Shown in pieces: positions 9,710-19,880 of a DNA stretch of 64,000 nt. This DNA is from Diplonema papillatum (taxonomy: Eukaryota > Euglenozoa > Diplonemea > Diplonemida > Diplonemidae). The stretch lies in assembly GCA_030068145.1 (NCBI GenBank), contig JAPJBO010000218.1:124001-188000 (forward strand). The letters run 5' to 3'. Each line of letters starts with the position of its first letter. Position 1 is the first letter of the stretch. The notes under the pieces were generated by a model. The model was not told the DNA's origin, ran no database searches, and saw only the letters and a list, made by a program, of their open reading frames with translations. Both the position numbers and the translations under genes were made by a program.

Positions 9710-10187
9710 GTACAGCAGGGTAGCCAGGTTTGAAGGAATCCTGCATTTTGCGTTGTTTTGTGATCCTCTGCGTTATTTTCTGATTTGGATTGACCTTATG
9801 TGATAGTATGTGATTTTTCTGTGTGTCAGTGTGGTACTCATTTGCTTGCAAATGACTCCCCACTAACGCAACAAGACGACGATTTTTCTTGATTTTTTAT
9901 GATTTGGATTGATTTTTCGGGATTCCAAAAGTTGACCCATGACAATTTGTGATTCCCCCCGTCGACCCGATGACCATGGCCACCCCATTTCTCGGTGCAA
10001 TAGCCATTCTTTCAGCCCTCCGATTATGGCTGAGACTGAGCTTGAAGACCAGTTTCCGGGAACTGGAAGACCAAACCGAGACCGTGTTCACAAACACAAT
10101 CATTTGCTCTAAACAAAAGGTCGAAAGACACCGAACGGGACGACCACACGGGATCGTCGGAAAACACAAAAAAAGAAAGTGAGGAGA

Positions 10188-10610
10188 ATGAAGGAGATCC
10201 GGCCGCAGTCGCCACGCACGCGCGCGACTCGGTTCTTCGAGGATGCGACGAAGGAGGCGGCGAGGATCAGCACGACGACGGGCATCAAGAGGCGCGCCAA
10301 CCGCTTCCTCGCCAAAAAGGTGTCGGTCACAAACAGTCCCGGACATGGCTAGCCATAACCCATAACGAAAGCGTGCACTAAATATACAACCCGTAACCAC
10401 ACAGCCCTTTCTTGCTCTAGGAGAACCCATTCATGAACGGTCACACGGAGACCCTAAAACCCCGGAATTTCAAGCGAACTTCAACTCTAAAAAGTGCGCG
10501 GGGCGCGTCGCGGACTTGGAGGCCGAGCTCCACCGCCTCTGTCTCTTCCCGCGAGAAGTCATTTTCTTCGGGATCGAGTGGCAATCGGTGCAAGAAAACG
10601 AGTTTTCTCG
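10188..10610 (+). pseudogene. KEIRPQ gene copy split by a SINE-like insertion
   Basis: It starts MKEIRPQSPRTRATRFFEDA. The frame is interrupted at RFLAKK by the insertion at 10320-10492, then resumes with CAGRVADLEAELHR, and ends in the altered LCLFPREV tail shared with the copy at 5594. Upstream leader DNA (TTTCTCGGTGCAATAGCC to TTTGCTCTAAACAAAAGGTC) is repeated at 10606-10800, so a unit of about 580 bp was duplicated in tandem. Confidence 0.6.
10320..10492 (+). mobile_element. SINE-like element, subtype D, with AAAAAG duplication
   Basis: It begins GTGTCGGTCACAAACAGTCC and ends CAAGCGAACTTCAACTCTAA. It splits the sequence GCCAAAAAGTGCGCGG, which is intact at 5.7 and 10.92 kb, and AAAAAG appears on both sides. 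Long copies lie at 48447-48583 and 52457-52628. The 3' tail alone (CGGAGACTC...AAGCGAACTTTAACTCTAAAA) recurs near 26007, 26918, 30893, 31489, 48985 and 53168. Shared 3' ends with variable 5' loss and an A-rich target fit retroposition. Confidence 0.7.
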
Positions 10611-10803
10611 GTGCAATAGCCATTCTTTCAGCCCTCCGATTATGGCTGAGACTGAGCTTGAAGACCAGTTTCCGGGAACTGGAAGACCAAACCGAGACCG
10701 TGTTCACAAACACAATCATTTGCTCTAAACAAAAGGTCGAAAGACACCGGTCGGGACGACCACACGGAATCGTCGGAAAACACAAAAAAAGAAAGTGAGG
10801 GGA

Positions 10804-11198
10804 ATGAAGGAGATCCGGCCGCAGTCGCCACGCACGCGCGCGACTCGGTTCTTTGAGGATGCGACGAAGGAGGCGGCGAGGATCAACAAGGCGAAGGGCA
10901 TCAAGAGGGCGCACCGCTTCCTCGCCAAAAAGTGCGCGGGGCGCGTCGCGGACTTGGAGGCCGAGCTCCACCGCCGGGTCGACGAGGAAGCGTCCCTCGC
11001 GCATGCGTACGACAACGCGCAGCGGCAGATCAGAAAGAAAGTCAAGAAACAGCACCGGTACGTCCGCCCCCCCCCCCCCCCCCCCCCCATGTCAACAACT
11101 GCTCCGTCGAATGCACGAAGGATGGCCAGACGTTCCAAGGTCTGAGGGGACTCCGCGCGCATGAGAGACGTTGCCACCTCGCGGGTGTGAGATTCTGA
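10804..11198 (+). CDS. Small coiled-coil plus C2H2 zinc-finger protein
   Basis: The frame from ATG 10804 encodes MKEIRPQSPRTRATRFFEDA, a basic amphipathic region, a heptad-like helix (RVADLEAELHRRVDEEASLA) and a lysine-rich stretch (RKKVKKQH). It then runs into about 18 C. Past the C run another frame reads VNNCSVECTKDGQTFQGLRG, then LRAHERRCHLAGVRF and a stop. That is a C2H2-type finger: Cys-x3-Cys, Phe, Leu, His, then His. The two halves are in different frames. Either the C run has changed length or a small intron from GTACGT at 11058 is removed, though no good AG lies before the finger. It may be a nucleic-acid-binding protein of about 130 residues. This is the fullest of three local copies. 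Confidence 0.45.
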
Positions 11199-11554
11199 TC
11201 CGCGTCGTTTGAGCCTCATCGGATTCTTGATTGCTGGCTGGTCTATATTTCACTCCGCACCCGTTTACCCTGACTAACGGGAAAAACTCGAAGTGTCTGT
11301 ACGAGTGAACGCACACTAACATGAGAGGATGAAGGCACGTATATGCCGCCTGGCCCTGTGCTAGGCGTAGTTTGAGGTTGTACTTATTTCCGAACAACCT
11401 ACCACGAGCTTATCCACCCACACCCCCATTTTTCCCCTTTCTTTTTATTTACTTTTTCCCGCCCGATGTCGCTGATGACTAACGGACCGTCGGACCCGTC
11501 CCAACGGGGGTGCTTATGGAAGCTGCAATGAAGGCTTAGACCGGTACGGGCTAC

Positions 11555-11851
11555 ATGGCAACCCCTGCTCAACATGTAGAACGTGGGGGGCCCTTGATCA
11601 CATTCATTACGGGTGTGGTCGTGGTGTCGGTCGCAATAGTCGCTTTGCTAGCCAAAGAGAGAGATAGAGAGAAAAAGAGCGCCAGAGAGAAAAGAAAAGA
11701 TAACGTTATCTTCCGGAAAAGAAGGGTTACGCGAACCCCCGAAAAAATAATTACCCCCCAAAAAAAAATACAGAAAAAAAAAAAAATAAAAACACAAACC
11801 GACGGTGACCCCCAAAACCTTTTTCAACCTTTCCAACACCCTTCAAGCTAA
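11555..11851 (+). CDS. Possible small membrane protein
   Basis: 98 codons. After MATPAQHVERG there is one strongly hydrophobic segment (PLITFITGVVVVSVAIVALL), then a highly charged lysine/arginine tail. That is the plan of a single-pass protein with a cytoplasmic basic tail. The tail reads through A-rich low-complexity DNA, and part of the start (ACATGTAGA...GTGTCGGTCGCAA) is echoed at 27315-27370, so it could be repeat-derived chance. Confidence 0.25.
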   Translation: MATPAQHVERGGPLITFITGVVVVSVAIVALLAKERDREKKSAREKRKDNVIFRKRRVTRTPEKIITPQKKIQKKKKIKTQTDGDPQNLFQPFQHPSS

Positions 11852-11916
11852 ACCATTATACAACGACCCCCCCCCCCACCGCTGCTTATCAGTTCATGTA
11901 CTTAAAAGAACTCAAT

Positions 11917-12256
11917 GCTGAACATACCGATCGCCGGCCGCAAGCGGAAGAAGACGAAGGCGACCACCCCCGACTCAGGGGTGCATCGAAGGAAGAAGAA
12001 GGTTCCGAGGGCAAGCAGCTCTCAGAAACGACCGGGGACCACGGGCACGCCAATGCCCTCGAAAGTGAAAAACGGGCACACGTGCCCGCCCTCGTACTAG
12101 TCTCTGGGATCGCAAGAAAGCCAAACCCCGCTAGCTCCACAAATGCTCGACCTTGACGACGCAATGGCAGGTGACGACGTCATCCGATAACCTGACTTTC
12201 AAGGCAGTGCATGCTAATCCATGTGGTTCATGTACTTAAAAGAACTCAATGCTTAA
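11917..12256 (+). pseudogene. Shortened tandem copy of the basic disordered protein gene
   Basis: It starts abruptly at the DNA equivalent of 12590 (CGATCGCCGGCCGCAAGCGG). It follows the full gene through the C-terminus and stop, the 3' untranslated stretch and the conserved tail TGTACTTAAAAGAACTCAAT. The 5' half is missing and a small internal stretch (CCGACTCAG-type) is deleted. It directly abuts the full copy. Confidence 0.7.
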
Positions 12257-12862
12257 CATGGCAGAGGAACCTGCCAAGAGTGCAAGAGGCTCCCTACGCT
12301 GACGCAGAGGCGACCGGCGGCATGCTGCCGCCGCGGCCACCACCAGTCCAACGAACCGAACGTCCCGTCAACCCCCGGACGCAACAAGAAGAAGAGGCCC
12401 TCCTCACCCACCCGGGTGGGCGTACAACGGGGAACGCCAGTAGGAAAGCGAGCGGCGCAAGCGCCGCCCGCGGCAACGAAAAAGGAGACGGCGACGACCG
12501 GACGGGCGACCAAAAGGCCGCCACCAACGCCAGGAACCAGCGAACGACCAGCGCTGAAGAAAAGGGTGCTAGGCACCCCGAAGGAAGGCCCGATCGCCGG
12601 CCGCAAGCGGAAGAAGACGAAGGCGACCACCCCCGACTCAGGGGTGCATCGAAGGAAGAAGAAGGTACCGAGGGCAAGCAGCTCTCAGAAACGACCGGGG
12701 ACCACGGGCACACCAATGCCCTCGAAAGTGAAAAACGGACACACGTGCCCGCCCTCGTACTCGCCGACTCAGTCTCTGGAATCGCAAGAAAGCCAAACCC
12801 CGCTAGCTCCACAAATGCTCGACCTTGACGACGCAATGGCAGGTGACGACGTCATCCGATAA
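12257..12862 (+). CDS. Basic, disordered protein (lysine/proline/threonine-rich), last exon
   Basis: One frame is open for about 200 codons to TAA at 12862. The protein is strongly basic and low in hydrophobics: RNKKKRPSSPTRVG, KRAAQAPPAATKKE, TTGRATKRPPPTPGT, IAGRKRKKTKATTPDSG, HRRKKKVPRAS. It ends in an acidic tail (MLDLDDAMAGDDVIR). There is no clear initiator ATG in frame at the start; the first in-frame ATG is at 12416, and several AGs near 12264-12307 could be acceptors. Composition suggests a nuclear, chromatin-binding role, but no domain is seen. The ending and 3'UTR are shared with copies at 11.9, 58.0 and, more distantly, 27.2 and 0.1 kb. Confidence 0.5.
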   Translation, partial: HGRGTCQECKRLPTLTQRRPAACCRRGHHQSNEPNVPSTPGRNKKKRPSSPTRVGVQRGTPVGKRAAQAPPAATKKETATTGRATKRPPPTPGTSERPALKKRVLGTPKEGPIAGRKRKKTKATTPDSGVHRRKKKVPRASSSQKRPGTTGTPMPSKVKNGHTCPPSYSPTQSLESQESQTPLAPQMLDLDDAMAGDDVIR

Positions 12863-13433
12863 CCTGACTTTCAAGGCAGTGCGTGCTAATCCATGTGGTT
12901 CATGTACTTAAAAGAACTCAATGCTTAACAGTGCTCACGTGGGCGGTGTCTTCGGACAGCACCTCGTGATGTTCGCATCACAAAACAAAGAAGACAGTGA
13001 AATGGTCGTTACCTGATCGGTTTCGTCGCGACCGTTTCCTGAACAATCCTTCACTAAATCCGCGGTTAAATAACCTGGCCTCAGTGGTGCAAGCCGCTGA
13101 GCACAATGCTCAGCGGCTTCCCATTCGCGCCTTGCTATCAGTGTTCACGCTGAGGAAAAAAGCAGCTGATTTCAGCCGGAAAAGAAAGTTCTTGAAAAAC
13201 TGACCGGCTGATAATCGGCCGGCTGATTGTTGGAAGGTCAGCCGATCAGACGGTTTTGCGACAACATCTTGTTTCACACCATACCCGGTTTGTGCGGCAG
13301 CTGATTCCGCTCCATGGGCGGCATAGCCAAAGCTTACACTGAGGGCCGCGGCTCGCACCGCGCCCACGACGTAGCGACTTACGCCCGCCGTAGTAGACCA
13401 GCTTCGGCTGACACCATTGCGCACTTAACCATG

Positions 13434-14066
13434 GTTATCCACATACGGACGAACTACGCCCATATGGCGTAGTTCATTCATTAATTCGCGGGTATCTGCA
13501 AAACGCCACGGGTGCCCGTCCTGGGTCAGTTCCATGTGTATTCATTCAGCATCGAGGTGCGCAGTTGAAAGATCTGCCACGAAATCTTTCAGAACGCCCC
13601 CGGCTGCGCCACCATCGGTGCAACAATCATCTTCGACAGGGCCACGGCTCGCTCCGCGCCCACGGCGCAACGACTTGCGCCCGCCGTAGTAGTACGGAAT
13701 GGTAGTGGGGCGACCGGATACTCCTCGGAGAGATGGTCCCTGCACTCTAACTCGTCTCTCTCTCTCTCTTTCAAAATGCGCCCCTCGGTTCCTATTTTAG
13801 TACTAACAATCTTGTGGGTTGCCCTTCAATGTATTGTGCAGGCTAAAAAGACGTAGGCAGCGTGTTTTGGTGGTTGATCAGAATTCCTTACCTGAATACA
13901 CACAGGGTAAATACAAGTGGGAAAACGATCAACCGGCACGCACAAACAAAACGAAGCGCCTGTCTTTTTGGACCTACGAAACCCCCTTCTGAGTATGACC
14001 CAAGGTTTGCCTCGAAAAGTCCATTTCCCAAGAAGTAACATCCACCCTCCGTCCGTATGTGGTTAA
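13434..14066. mobile_element. Inverted-repeat element with CCACATACGGACG ends, containing a G repeat
   Basis: TTATCCACATACGGACGAAC at the left is answered by CGTCCGTATGTGGTTAAG at the right, 630 bp apart. A copy of repeat family G lies inside. The body includes TTGAAAGATCTGCCACGAAA, a distant match to the TTAACCACTT elements at 1.5 and 4.9 kb. Confidence 0.5.
13795..13971 (+). repeat. Dispersed repeat G
   Basis: About 175 bp from TTAGTACTAACAATCTTG through GACGTAGGCAGCGTGTTTTG and TTGATCAGAATTCC to CGAAGCGCCTGTC. Close copies lie at 19682-19853 and 51374-51531; partial ones are at 27467-27517 and 3819-3935. All are in the same orientation, and none has a protein-like frame. SINE-like in size. 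Confidence 0.65.
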
Positions 14067-14251
14067 GAAGACGACTGAAAGTATGGACAAAGATAGCTCA
14101 AAGCATCTGCAGAATAACACGAAAAGCCTCTAGGCAAAAACTCGTTTTCCCATTTCTACCGTGGATCGCACCATATTATTGGACCCTCCCTTCACAACCG
14201 ACCGCAATACGAAACAGAATGACCCGTGAGCAGTTGCAAGGCCAGTGCTGA
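14057..14251 (+). repeat. Partial duplicate of the leader of the coiled-coil exon
   Basis: It matches 14262-14449 through CATCTGCAGAATAACACGAA, GGATCGCACCATATTATTGG and ATGACCCGTGAGCAGTTGCA, and breaks off at CCAGTGCTG just inside the exon. The CATCTGCAGAA..AACACGAAAAGCC part is also dispersed to 43925 and 44960-45030. Confidence 0.6.
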
Positions 14252-14415
14252 CCATGGTTAAGAAGACGACTGAAAGCAAGACACAAAGATAGCTCAAAGC
14301 ATCTGCAGAATAACACGAAAAGCCTCTAGGCAAAACCCCGTTTTCACATTTCTACCGTGGATCGCACCATATTATTGGACCCTCCCTTTCACAACCGACA
14401 TCAATACGAAACAGA

Positions 14416-14688
14416 ATGACCCGTGAGCAGTTGCAAGGCCAGTGCTGCCCGCTGCCGCAGCTGCAAGACCTGCAGAGCAGAAGCGAGACAGGAGAAGTGT
14501 CCGACCGGCTGCTGCACAGGATGAAGAAGCTCGTGCTGGACGAGCCTTGGTGCCAAGCCAACGTGGAACAAGCACGGCTCGAGCGGCAGATCCAAGAGCA
14601 GGAACGCGCGACCCGCGTCACGAAGATAAAGCAGCAGGCCGGATACCTCGACGAGCAGCACGTGGAGACTCTCGAGAAGCAGAAGCAG
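14416..14688 (+). CDS. Coiled-coil (TPH-like) protein, exon A
   Basis: 91 codons, from MTREQLQGQCCPLPQLQDLQ to THVETLEKQKQ-type helix (HVETLEKQKQ). Most of it is a charged alpha helix (VEQARLERQIQEQERATRVT). It ends in phase 0 at CAG before GTCCGC. Either the ATG at 14416 is the start, or the exon begins at 14461 after CCGCTGCCGCAG, also in phase 0. Next in the same gene I place 23696-24259 and 25177-25455. The arginine/glutamate/glutamine-rich style resembles the TPH class of cilium-associated proteins (trichoplein, MNS1, CFAP53), but I cannot name the orthologue. The first intron would be 9 kb. Confidence 0.6.
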
Positions 14689-15004
14689 GTCCGCCACACC
14701 TCTCTTTTCCGGCATTTTCTCTCAGAATCTGACGTGGGCGGCTTTAGACATCTGAATGGCACTTCAACCACAATATGTTGTCGACAACAAACAAGCAACA
14801 TGATAAGTACCTCCAGTGCTTTGACTCCGAGGTACTTGACCCCCGCACGCGATAGGAACTCTACAACGAAGAAATGCTTAGGTTTGCGTTCGGCATGGCG
14901 TGCCCTCAGAACCACCGCGTCGCTTCGTACATTTCCAGACCAGCGTCCCGCCATCGTTGCCCCTGGTCGAGGCCAGCGCCACGGTTGCTGCCGCAGCGGC
15001 GATG

Positions 15005-18000
15005 GATCGTTCCGTCTCTTCCATCGAGCTCTGCGGGCGATGGCTTGGCCTTTTCGTAGGCGCCCCCTTGTCCGCTTACTCGGCCCCGGCTTCGAGCAGG
15101 TTCACGACGTTTCCCTTGCGGCAGCACCTTGCTTGCCTTCGGTTCCCTTGCTGGGCCGCCGCGTCCCGCACGACAGAAGAGTGCGAGTTGCAGTTCGCGA
15201 GCTTGTGGCCACACCTTTCGTTTTCAGCTGTGGATGCACAGCGGCACATGACCTTGTCGCCTGCACCAGAATGTGCCATCTCTTCCATCGGCGGGCGATG
15301 GCTTGGCCTTTTCGAAGGCGCCCCCTTGTCCGCTTACTCGGGACCGGCTTCGAGCAGGTTCACGACGTTTGCCTTGCGGCAGCCCCCGCGCTGCGCACCT
15401 TGCTTGCCATTGCTACCCGTGGAGCTCACCCTCCGGCTCCCTTGCTGGGCCGCCGCGTCCCGCACGACAAAGAGTGCGAGTTGCAGTTCGCGAGCTCGTG
15501 GAGGTCGTCCATTGTGCGCATTCGCAAAACTGGTGCCACACCTTCCGTTTTCAGCTGTGGCTGCACAGCGGTACATGACCTTGTCGCCTGCACCAGAAGG
15601 TTCCGTCTCTTCCATCGGCGGGCGATGGGCTTGGCCTTTTCGTAGGCGTCCCCTTGTCCGCTTACTCGGCCCCGGCTTCGAGCAGGTTCACGACGTTTCC
15701 CTTGCGGCGGCACCTTGCTTGCCTTCGGCTCCCTTGCTGGGCCGCCGCGTCCCGCACGACAGAGAAGAGTGCGAGTTGCAGTTCGCGAGCTTGTGGCCAC
15801 ACCTTTCGTTTTCAGCTGTGGATGCACAGCGGCACATGACCTTGTCGCCTGTACCAGAATGTGCCATCTCTTCCATCGGCGGGCGATGGGTTGGCCTTTT
15901 CGTAGGCGCCCCCTTGTCCGCTTACTCGGCCCCGGCTTCGAGCAGGTTCACGACGTTTCCCTTGCGGCAGCCCCTGCGCTGCGCACCTTGCTTGCCTTCG
16001 GCTCCCTTGCTGGGCCGCCGCGTCCCGCACGACAAAGAGTGCGAGTTGCAGTTCGCGAGCTCGTGGAGGTCGTCCACTGTGCGCGTTCGCAAAACTGGTG
16101 CCACACCTTTCGTTTTCAGCTGTGGATGCACAGCGGTACATGACCTTGTCGCCTGCACCAGAAGGTTCCGTCTCTTCCATCGGCGGGCGATGGGCTTGGC
16201 CTTTTCGTAGGCGCCCCCTTGTCCGCTTACTCGGCCCCGGCTTCGAGCAGGTTCACGACGTTTCCCTTGCGGCAGCCCCCCGCGCTGCGCACCTTGCTTG
16301 CCTTCGGCTCCCTTGCTGGGCCGCCGCGTCCCGCACGACAGAAGAGTGCGAGTTGCAGTTCGCGAGCTTGTGGCCACACCTTTCGTTTTCAGCTGTGGAT
16401 GCACAGCGGCACAATGACCTTGTCGCCTGCACCAGAATGTTTCGTCTCTTCCATCGGCGGGCGATGGCTTGGCTTTTCGTAGGCGCCCCCTTATCCGCTT
16501 ACTCGGCCCCGGCTTCGAGCAGGTTCACGACGTTTCCCTTGCGGCAGCCCCCGCGCTGCGCACCTTGCTTGCCATTGCTACCCGTGGAGCTCACCCTCCG
16601 GCTCCCTTACTGGGCCGCCGCGTCCCGCACGACAAAGAGTGCGAGTTGCAGTTCGCGAGCTCGTGGAGGTCGTCCATTGTGCGCGTTCGCAAAACTGGTG
16701 CCACACCTTTCGTTTTCAGCTGTGGATGCACAGCGGTACGTGACCTTGTCGCCTGCACCAGAAGGTTCCGTCTCTTGCATCGGCGGGCGATGGCTTGGCC
16801 TTTTCGTAGGCGCCCCCTTGTCCGCTTACTCGGCCCCGGCTTCGAGCAGGTTCACGACGTTTCCCTTGCGGCAGCCCCCGCGCTGCGCACCTTGCTTGCC
16901 ATTGCTACCCGTGGAGCTCACCCTCCGGCTCCCTTGCTGGGCCGCCGCGTCCCGCACGACAAAGAGTGCGAGTTGCAGTTCGCGAGCTCGTGGAGGTCGT
17001 CCATTGTGCGCGTTCGCAAAACTGGTGCCACACCTTTCGTTTTCAGCTGTGGATGCACAGCGGTACGTGACCTTGTCGCCTGCACCAGAAGGTTCCGTCT
17101 CTTGCATCGGCGGGCGATGGCTTGGCCTTTTCGTAGGCGCCCCCTTGTCCGCTTACTCGGCCCCGGCTTCGAGCAGGTTCACGACGTTTCCCTTGCGGCA
17201 GCCCCCCGCGCTGCGCACCTTGCTTGCCTTTTGTCGTGCGGGACGCGGCGGCCCAGCAAGGGAGCCGGAGGGTGAGCTCCACGGGTAGCAATGGCAAGCA
17301 AGGTGCGCAGCGCGGGGGGCTGCCGCAAGATGGAACATTCTGGTGCAGGCGACAAGGTCATGTGCCGCTGTGCATCCACAGCTGAAAACGAAAGGTGTGG
17401 CCACAAGCTCGCGAACTGCAACTCGCACTCTTCTGTCGTGCGGGACGCGGCGGCCCAGCAAGGGAGCCTGCGAGTTGCAGTTCGCGAGCTCGTGGAGGTC
17501 GTCCATTGTGCGCGTTCGCAAAACTGGTGGCACACCTTTCGTTTTCAGCTGTGGATGCACAGCGGTACATGACCTTGTCGCCTGCACCAGAATGTTCCAT
17601 CTCTTCCATGGGCGGGCGATGGCTTGGCCTTTTCGTAGGCGCCCCCTTATCCGCTTACTCGGCCCCGGCTTCGAGCAGGTTCACGACGTTTCCCTTGCAG
17701 CAGCCCCTGCGCTGCGCACCTTGCTTGCCTTCGGCTCCCTTGCTGGGCCGCCGCGTCCCGCACGACAGAAGAGTGCGAGTTGCAGTTCGCGAGCTTGTGG
17801 CCACACCTTTCGTTTTCAGCTGTGGATGCACAGCGGCACAATGACCTTGTCGCCTGCACCAGAATGTTCCATCTCTTCCATCGGCGGGCGATGGCTTGGC
17901 CTTTCGTGGGGTAGGCGCCCCCTTATCTGCTTACTCGGCCCCGGCTTCAAGCAGGTTCACGACGTTTCCCTCGCGGCAGCCCCCGCGCTGTGCACCTTGC

Positions 18001-18815
18001 TTGCCATTGCTACACGCGGAGCTCACCCTCCGGCTCCCTTGCTGGGCCGCCGCGTCCCGCACGACAAAGAGTGCGAGTTGCAGTTCGGCTTCGAGGAGCT
18101 CCACGACGTTTCCCTCGCGGCAGCCCCCCTCGCTGCGCACCTTGCTTGCCATTGCTACCGTGGAGTTCACAGTCCGGCTCCCTTGCTCCGCCGCGTCCCG
18201 CACGACAAAGAGTGCGAGTTGCAGTTCACGAGCTCGTGGAGGTCGCCCATTGTGCGCGTTCGCAAAACTGGTGCTACACCTTTCGCTTTCAGCTGTGGGT
18301 GCACAGCGGCGAGCATGTGGAGGCACATGACCTTGTCGCCTGCACCAGCATAGCGGCGATGGAATGTTCTATCTCTTCCATCGGCGGGCGATGGCTTGAC
18401 CTTTTCGTAGGCGCCGCCTTATCCGATTACTCGGCCCCAGGTTCACGACGTTCCCCTTGCGGCAGCCCCCCGCGCTGCGTACCTTGCTTGCCATTGCTAC
18501 CCGTGAAGCTCACCCTCCGGCTCCCTTGCTGGGCCGCCGCGTCCCGCACGACATAGAGTGCGAGTTGCAGTTCGGCTTCGGGGAGCTCCACGACGTTTCC
18601 CTTGCGGCAGCCCCCCGCGCTGCGCACCTTGCTTGCCATTGCTACCGTGGAGTTCACAGCCCGGCTCCCTTGCTCCGCCGCGTCCCGCACGACAAAGAGT
18701 GCGAGTTGCAGTTCGCGAGCTCGTGGAGGTCGTCCATTGTGCGCGTTCGCAAAGCTGGTGCTACACCTTTCGATTTCAGCTGTGGGTGCACAGCGGCGAG
18801 CATGTGATACAAGCA
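15005..18815. repeat. 3.8 kb tandem array of 260-330 bp units, inside an intron
   Basis: About 13 units repeat CGTCTCTTCCATCGGCGGGC, GGCGCCCCCTTGTCCGCTTA, GAGCAGGTTCACGACGTTTC and CACCTTTCGTTTTCAGCTGT. Long units (about 304-328 bp) carry an extra CATTGCTACCCGTGGAGCTC or CGTGGAGGTCGTCCATTGTG segment; short ones (about 261-274 bp) lack it. Between about 17231 and 17468 the unit is inverted. The last three units are more diverged. Several frames on both strands stay open for 100-430 codons simply because the unit has few stops. It lies between exons A and B of the coiled-coil gene. Confidence 0.9.
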
Positions 18816-18950
18816 CATGAGCCACTTCACACGACCAGTGTGCTCCGACCTTCGTACCGGTGCGGTGCGCTTTTCCGGTGCGAAGGTGCGCTATCAGTTC
18901 CCTGGTTGGTGAGATTTTTTTGCTGGTACGTAGCAGACCTCTATTCTTTT

Positions 18951-19233
18951 ACATAAGCGCCAGCTTGAAAGGAAATGCTCGACGATGCTGCCCCGACAAA
19001 GAACAGAAGGGATCCCAAGTGCTGTAACTACCGAACCACGTGTTGAACGGACGTGAGGTCATGCGGGTCTACCCCTACGCGACAAATCACACAACAGGTC
19101 AAAGTCCTGAGTGAGAAAGCAACACACAGTGGTGTAAGCGAAGAACAAATCAGATAGTTTTGAATTGTATTTGCCCCTTACCTCTATATATCCTCCCTTC
19201 CATTCGGAGTCGAAGCAGCTACGTCGAGTATTT
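18951..19233 (+). mobile_element. SINE-like element, subtype F
   Basis: A full-length match to 4297-4562, from ATAAGCGCCAGCTTGAAAGG to ACGTCGAGTATTTTTT, with CCGAACCACGTGTTGAACGG and GTCCTGAGTGAGAAAGC. Confidence 0.65.
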
Positions 19234-19681
19234 TTTCGTAGTAACAATGCTTTGTACACAGGAAAGAGAACGTTTGGGAGAAGATTAGCCTAACGATCGT
19301 ATTCACTCGCTATCAACCACTAGCAGGCTGATCCTCCCCCCGGCACGTACAAACAAATGTTAGTGTCCCCATTTTAGGGCTACCGATTTAATGAGCCGTC
19401 TGCAGGCCCACTGTTAATCCGTTAACTCTGAGACTTGCAGGGTCTGAGGTCCAGATCCGGGGTCCAGAAACGCTTGTGTCTGCGGCCTACGCGCGCGCGC
19501 GACTTGCATGGCTTAATCCTTGAAACAAGCATATGACTACTGGCAGGCTCAACCAGGTTTCTTGTCACTCAACCAGACTGGACCGAGGAAAATCTGACGA
19601 TCAGAGATTCCCCGATACCAGAGATTGTATCGTGTCATTTGTACGGAATTGCCGTGTACCGGCTCCCCGGCACGTATTCTT

Positions 19682-19853
19682 TTTAGTACTAACAATCTTG
19701 CGGGTTTGCCCTTCAATGTATTGTGCTCAAAAGACGTAGGCAGCGTGTTTTGGTGGTTGATCAGAATTCCTCACCTGAAACTGACACAGGGTAAATACAA
19801 GCCTGAAAACAATCAACTGGCACGCAAACAACACGAAGCGCCTGTCTTTTTTT
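19682..19853 (+). repeat. Dispersed repeat G
   Basis: It matches 13795-13971 from TTAGTACTAACAATCTTG to ACGAAGCGCCTGTC and ends in a run of 16 T. Confidence 0.65.
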
Positions 19854-19880
19854 TTTTTTTGTAATATTTGTAGGGGGTTT

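Larger units (their letters stand above)
6313..9987. mobile_element. 3.7 kb inverted-repeat element with 5 bp target duplication
   Basis: The left end TGGGGTGGTCATGGTCATCG... is matched in inverse by ...CGATGACCATGGCCACCCCA at the right. The inverted repeat runs about 47 bp (6313-6360 and 9940-9987) with few mismatches. TTTCT flanks both sides (6308-6312 and 9988-9992). Inside both ends lie stretches of repeated TGTGATTT/TTGATTTTT motifs (6371-6475 and 9745-9930). The right flank (TTTCTCGGTGCAATAGCC) also occurs uninterrupted at 10606, which marks the insertion point. The element carries two or three coding regions and a nested smaller element. I recognise no known transposase signature, so the family is unassigned. 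Confidence 0.75.

Noticed and set aside
14900-17290. Long open frames of 396-436 codons on both strands
   Set aside because: They run through the 260-330 bp tandem array in several frames at once, with no independent start, domain or codon bias.
19500-19625. Possible spliced-leader or snRNA gene
   Set aside because: No recognisable spliced-leader sequence or snRNA core was found here or elsewhere in the window.
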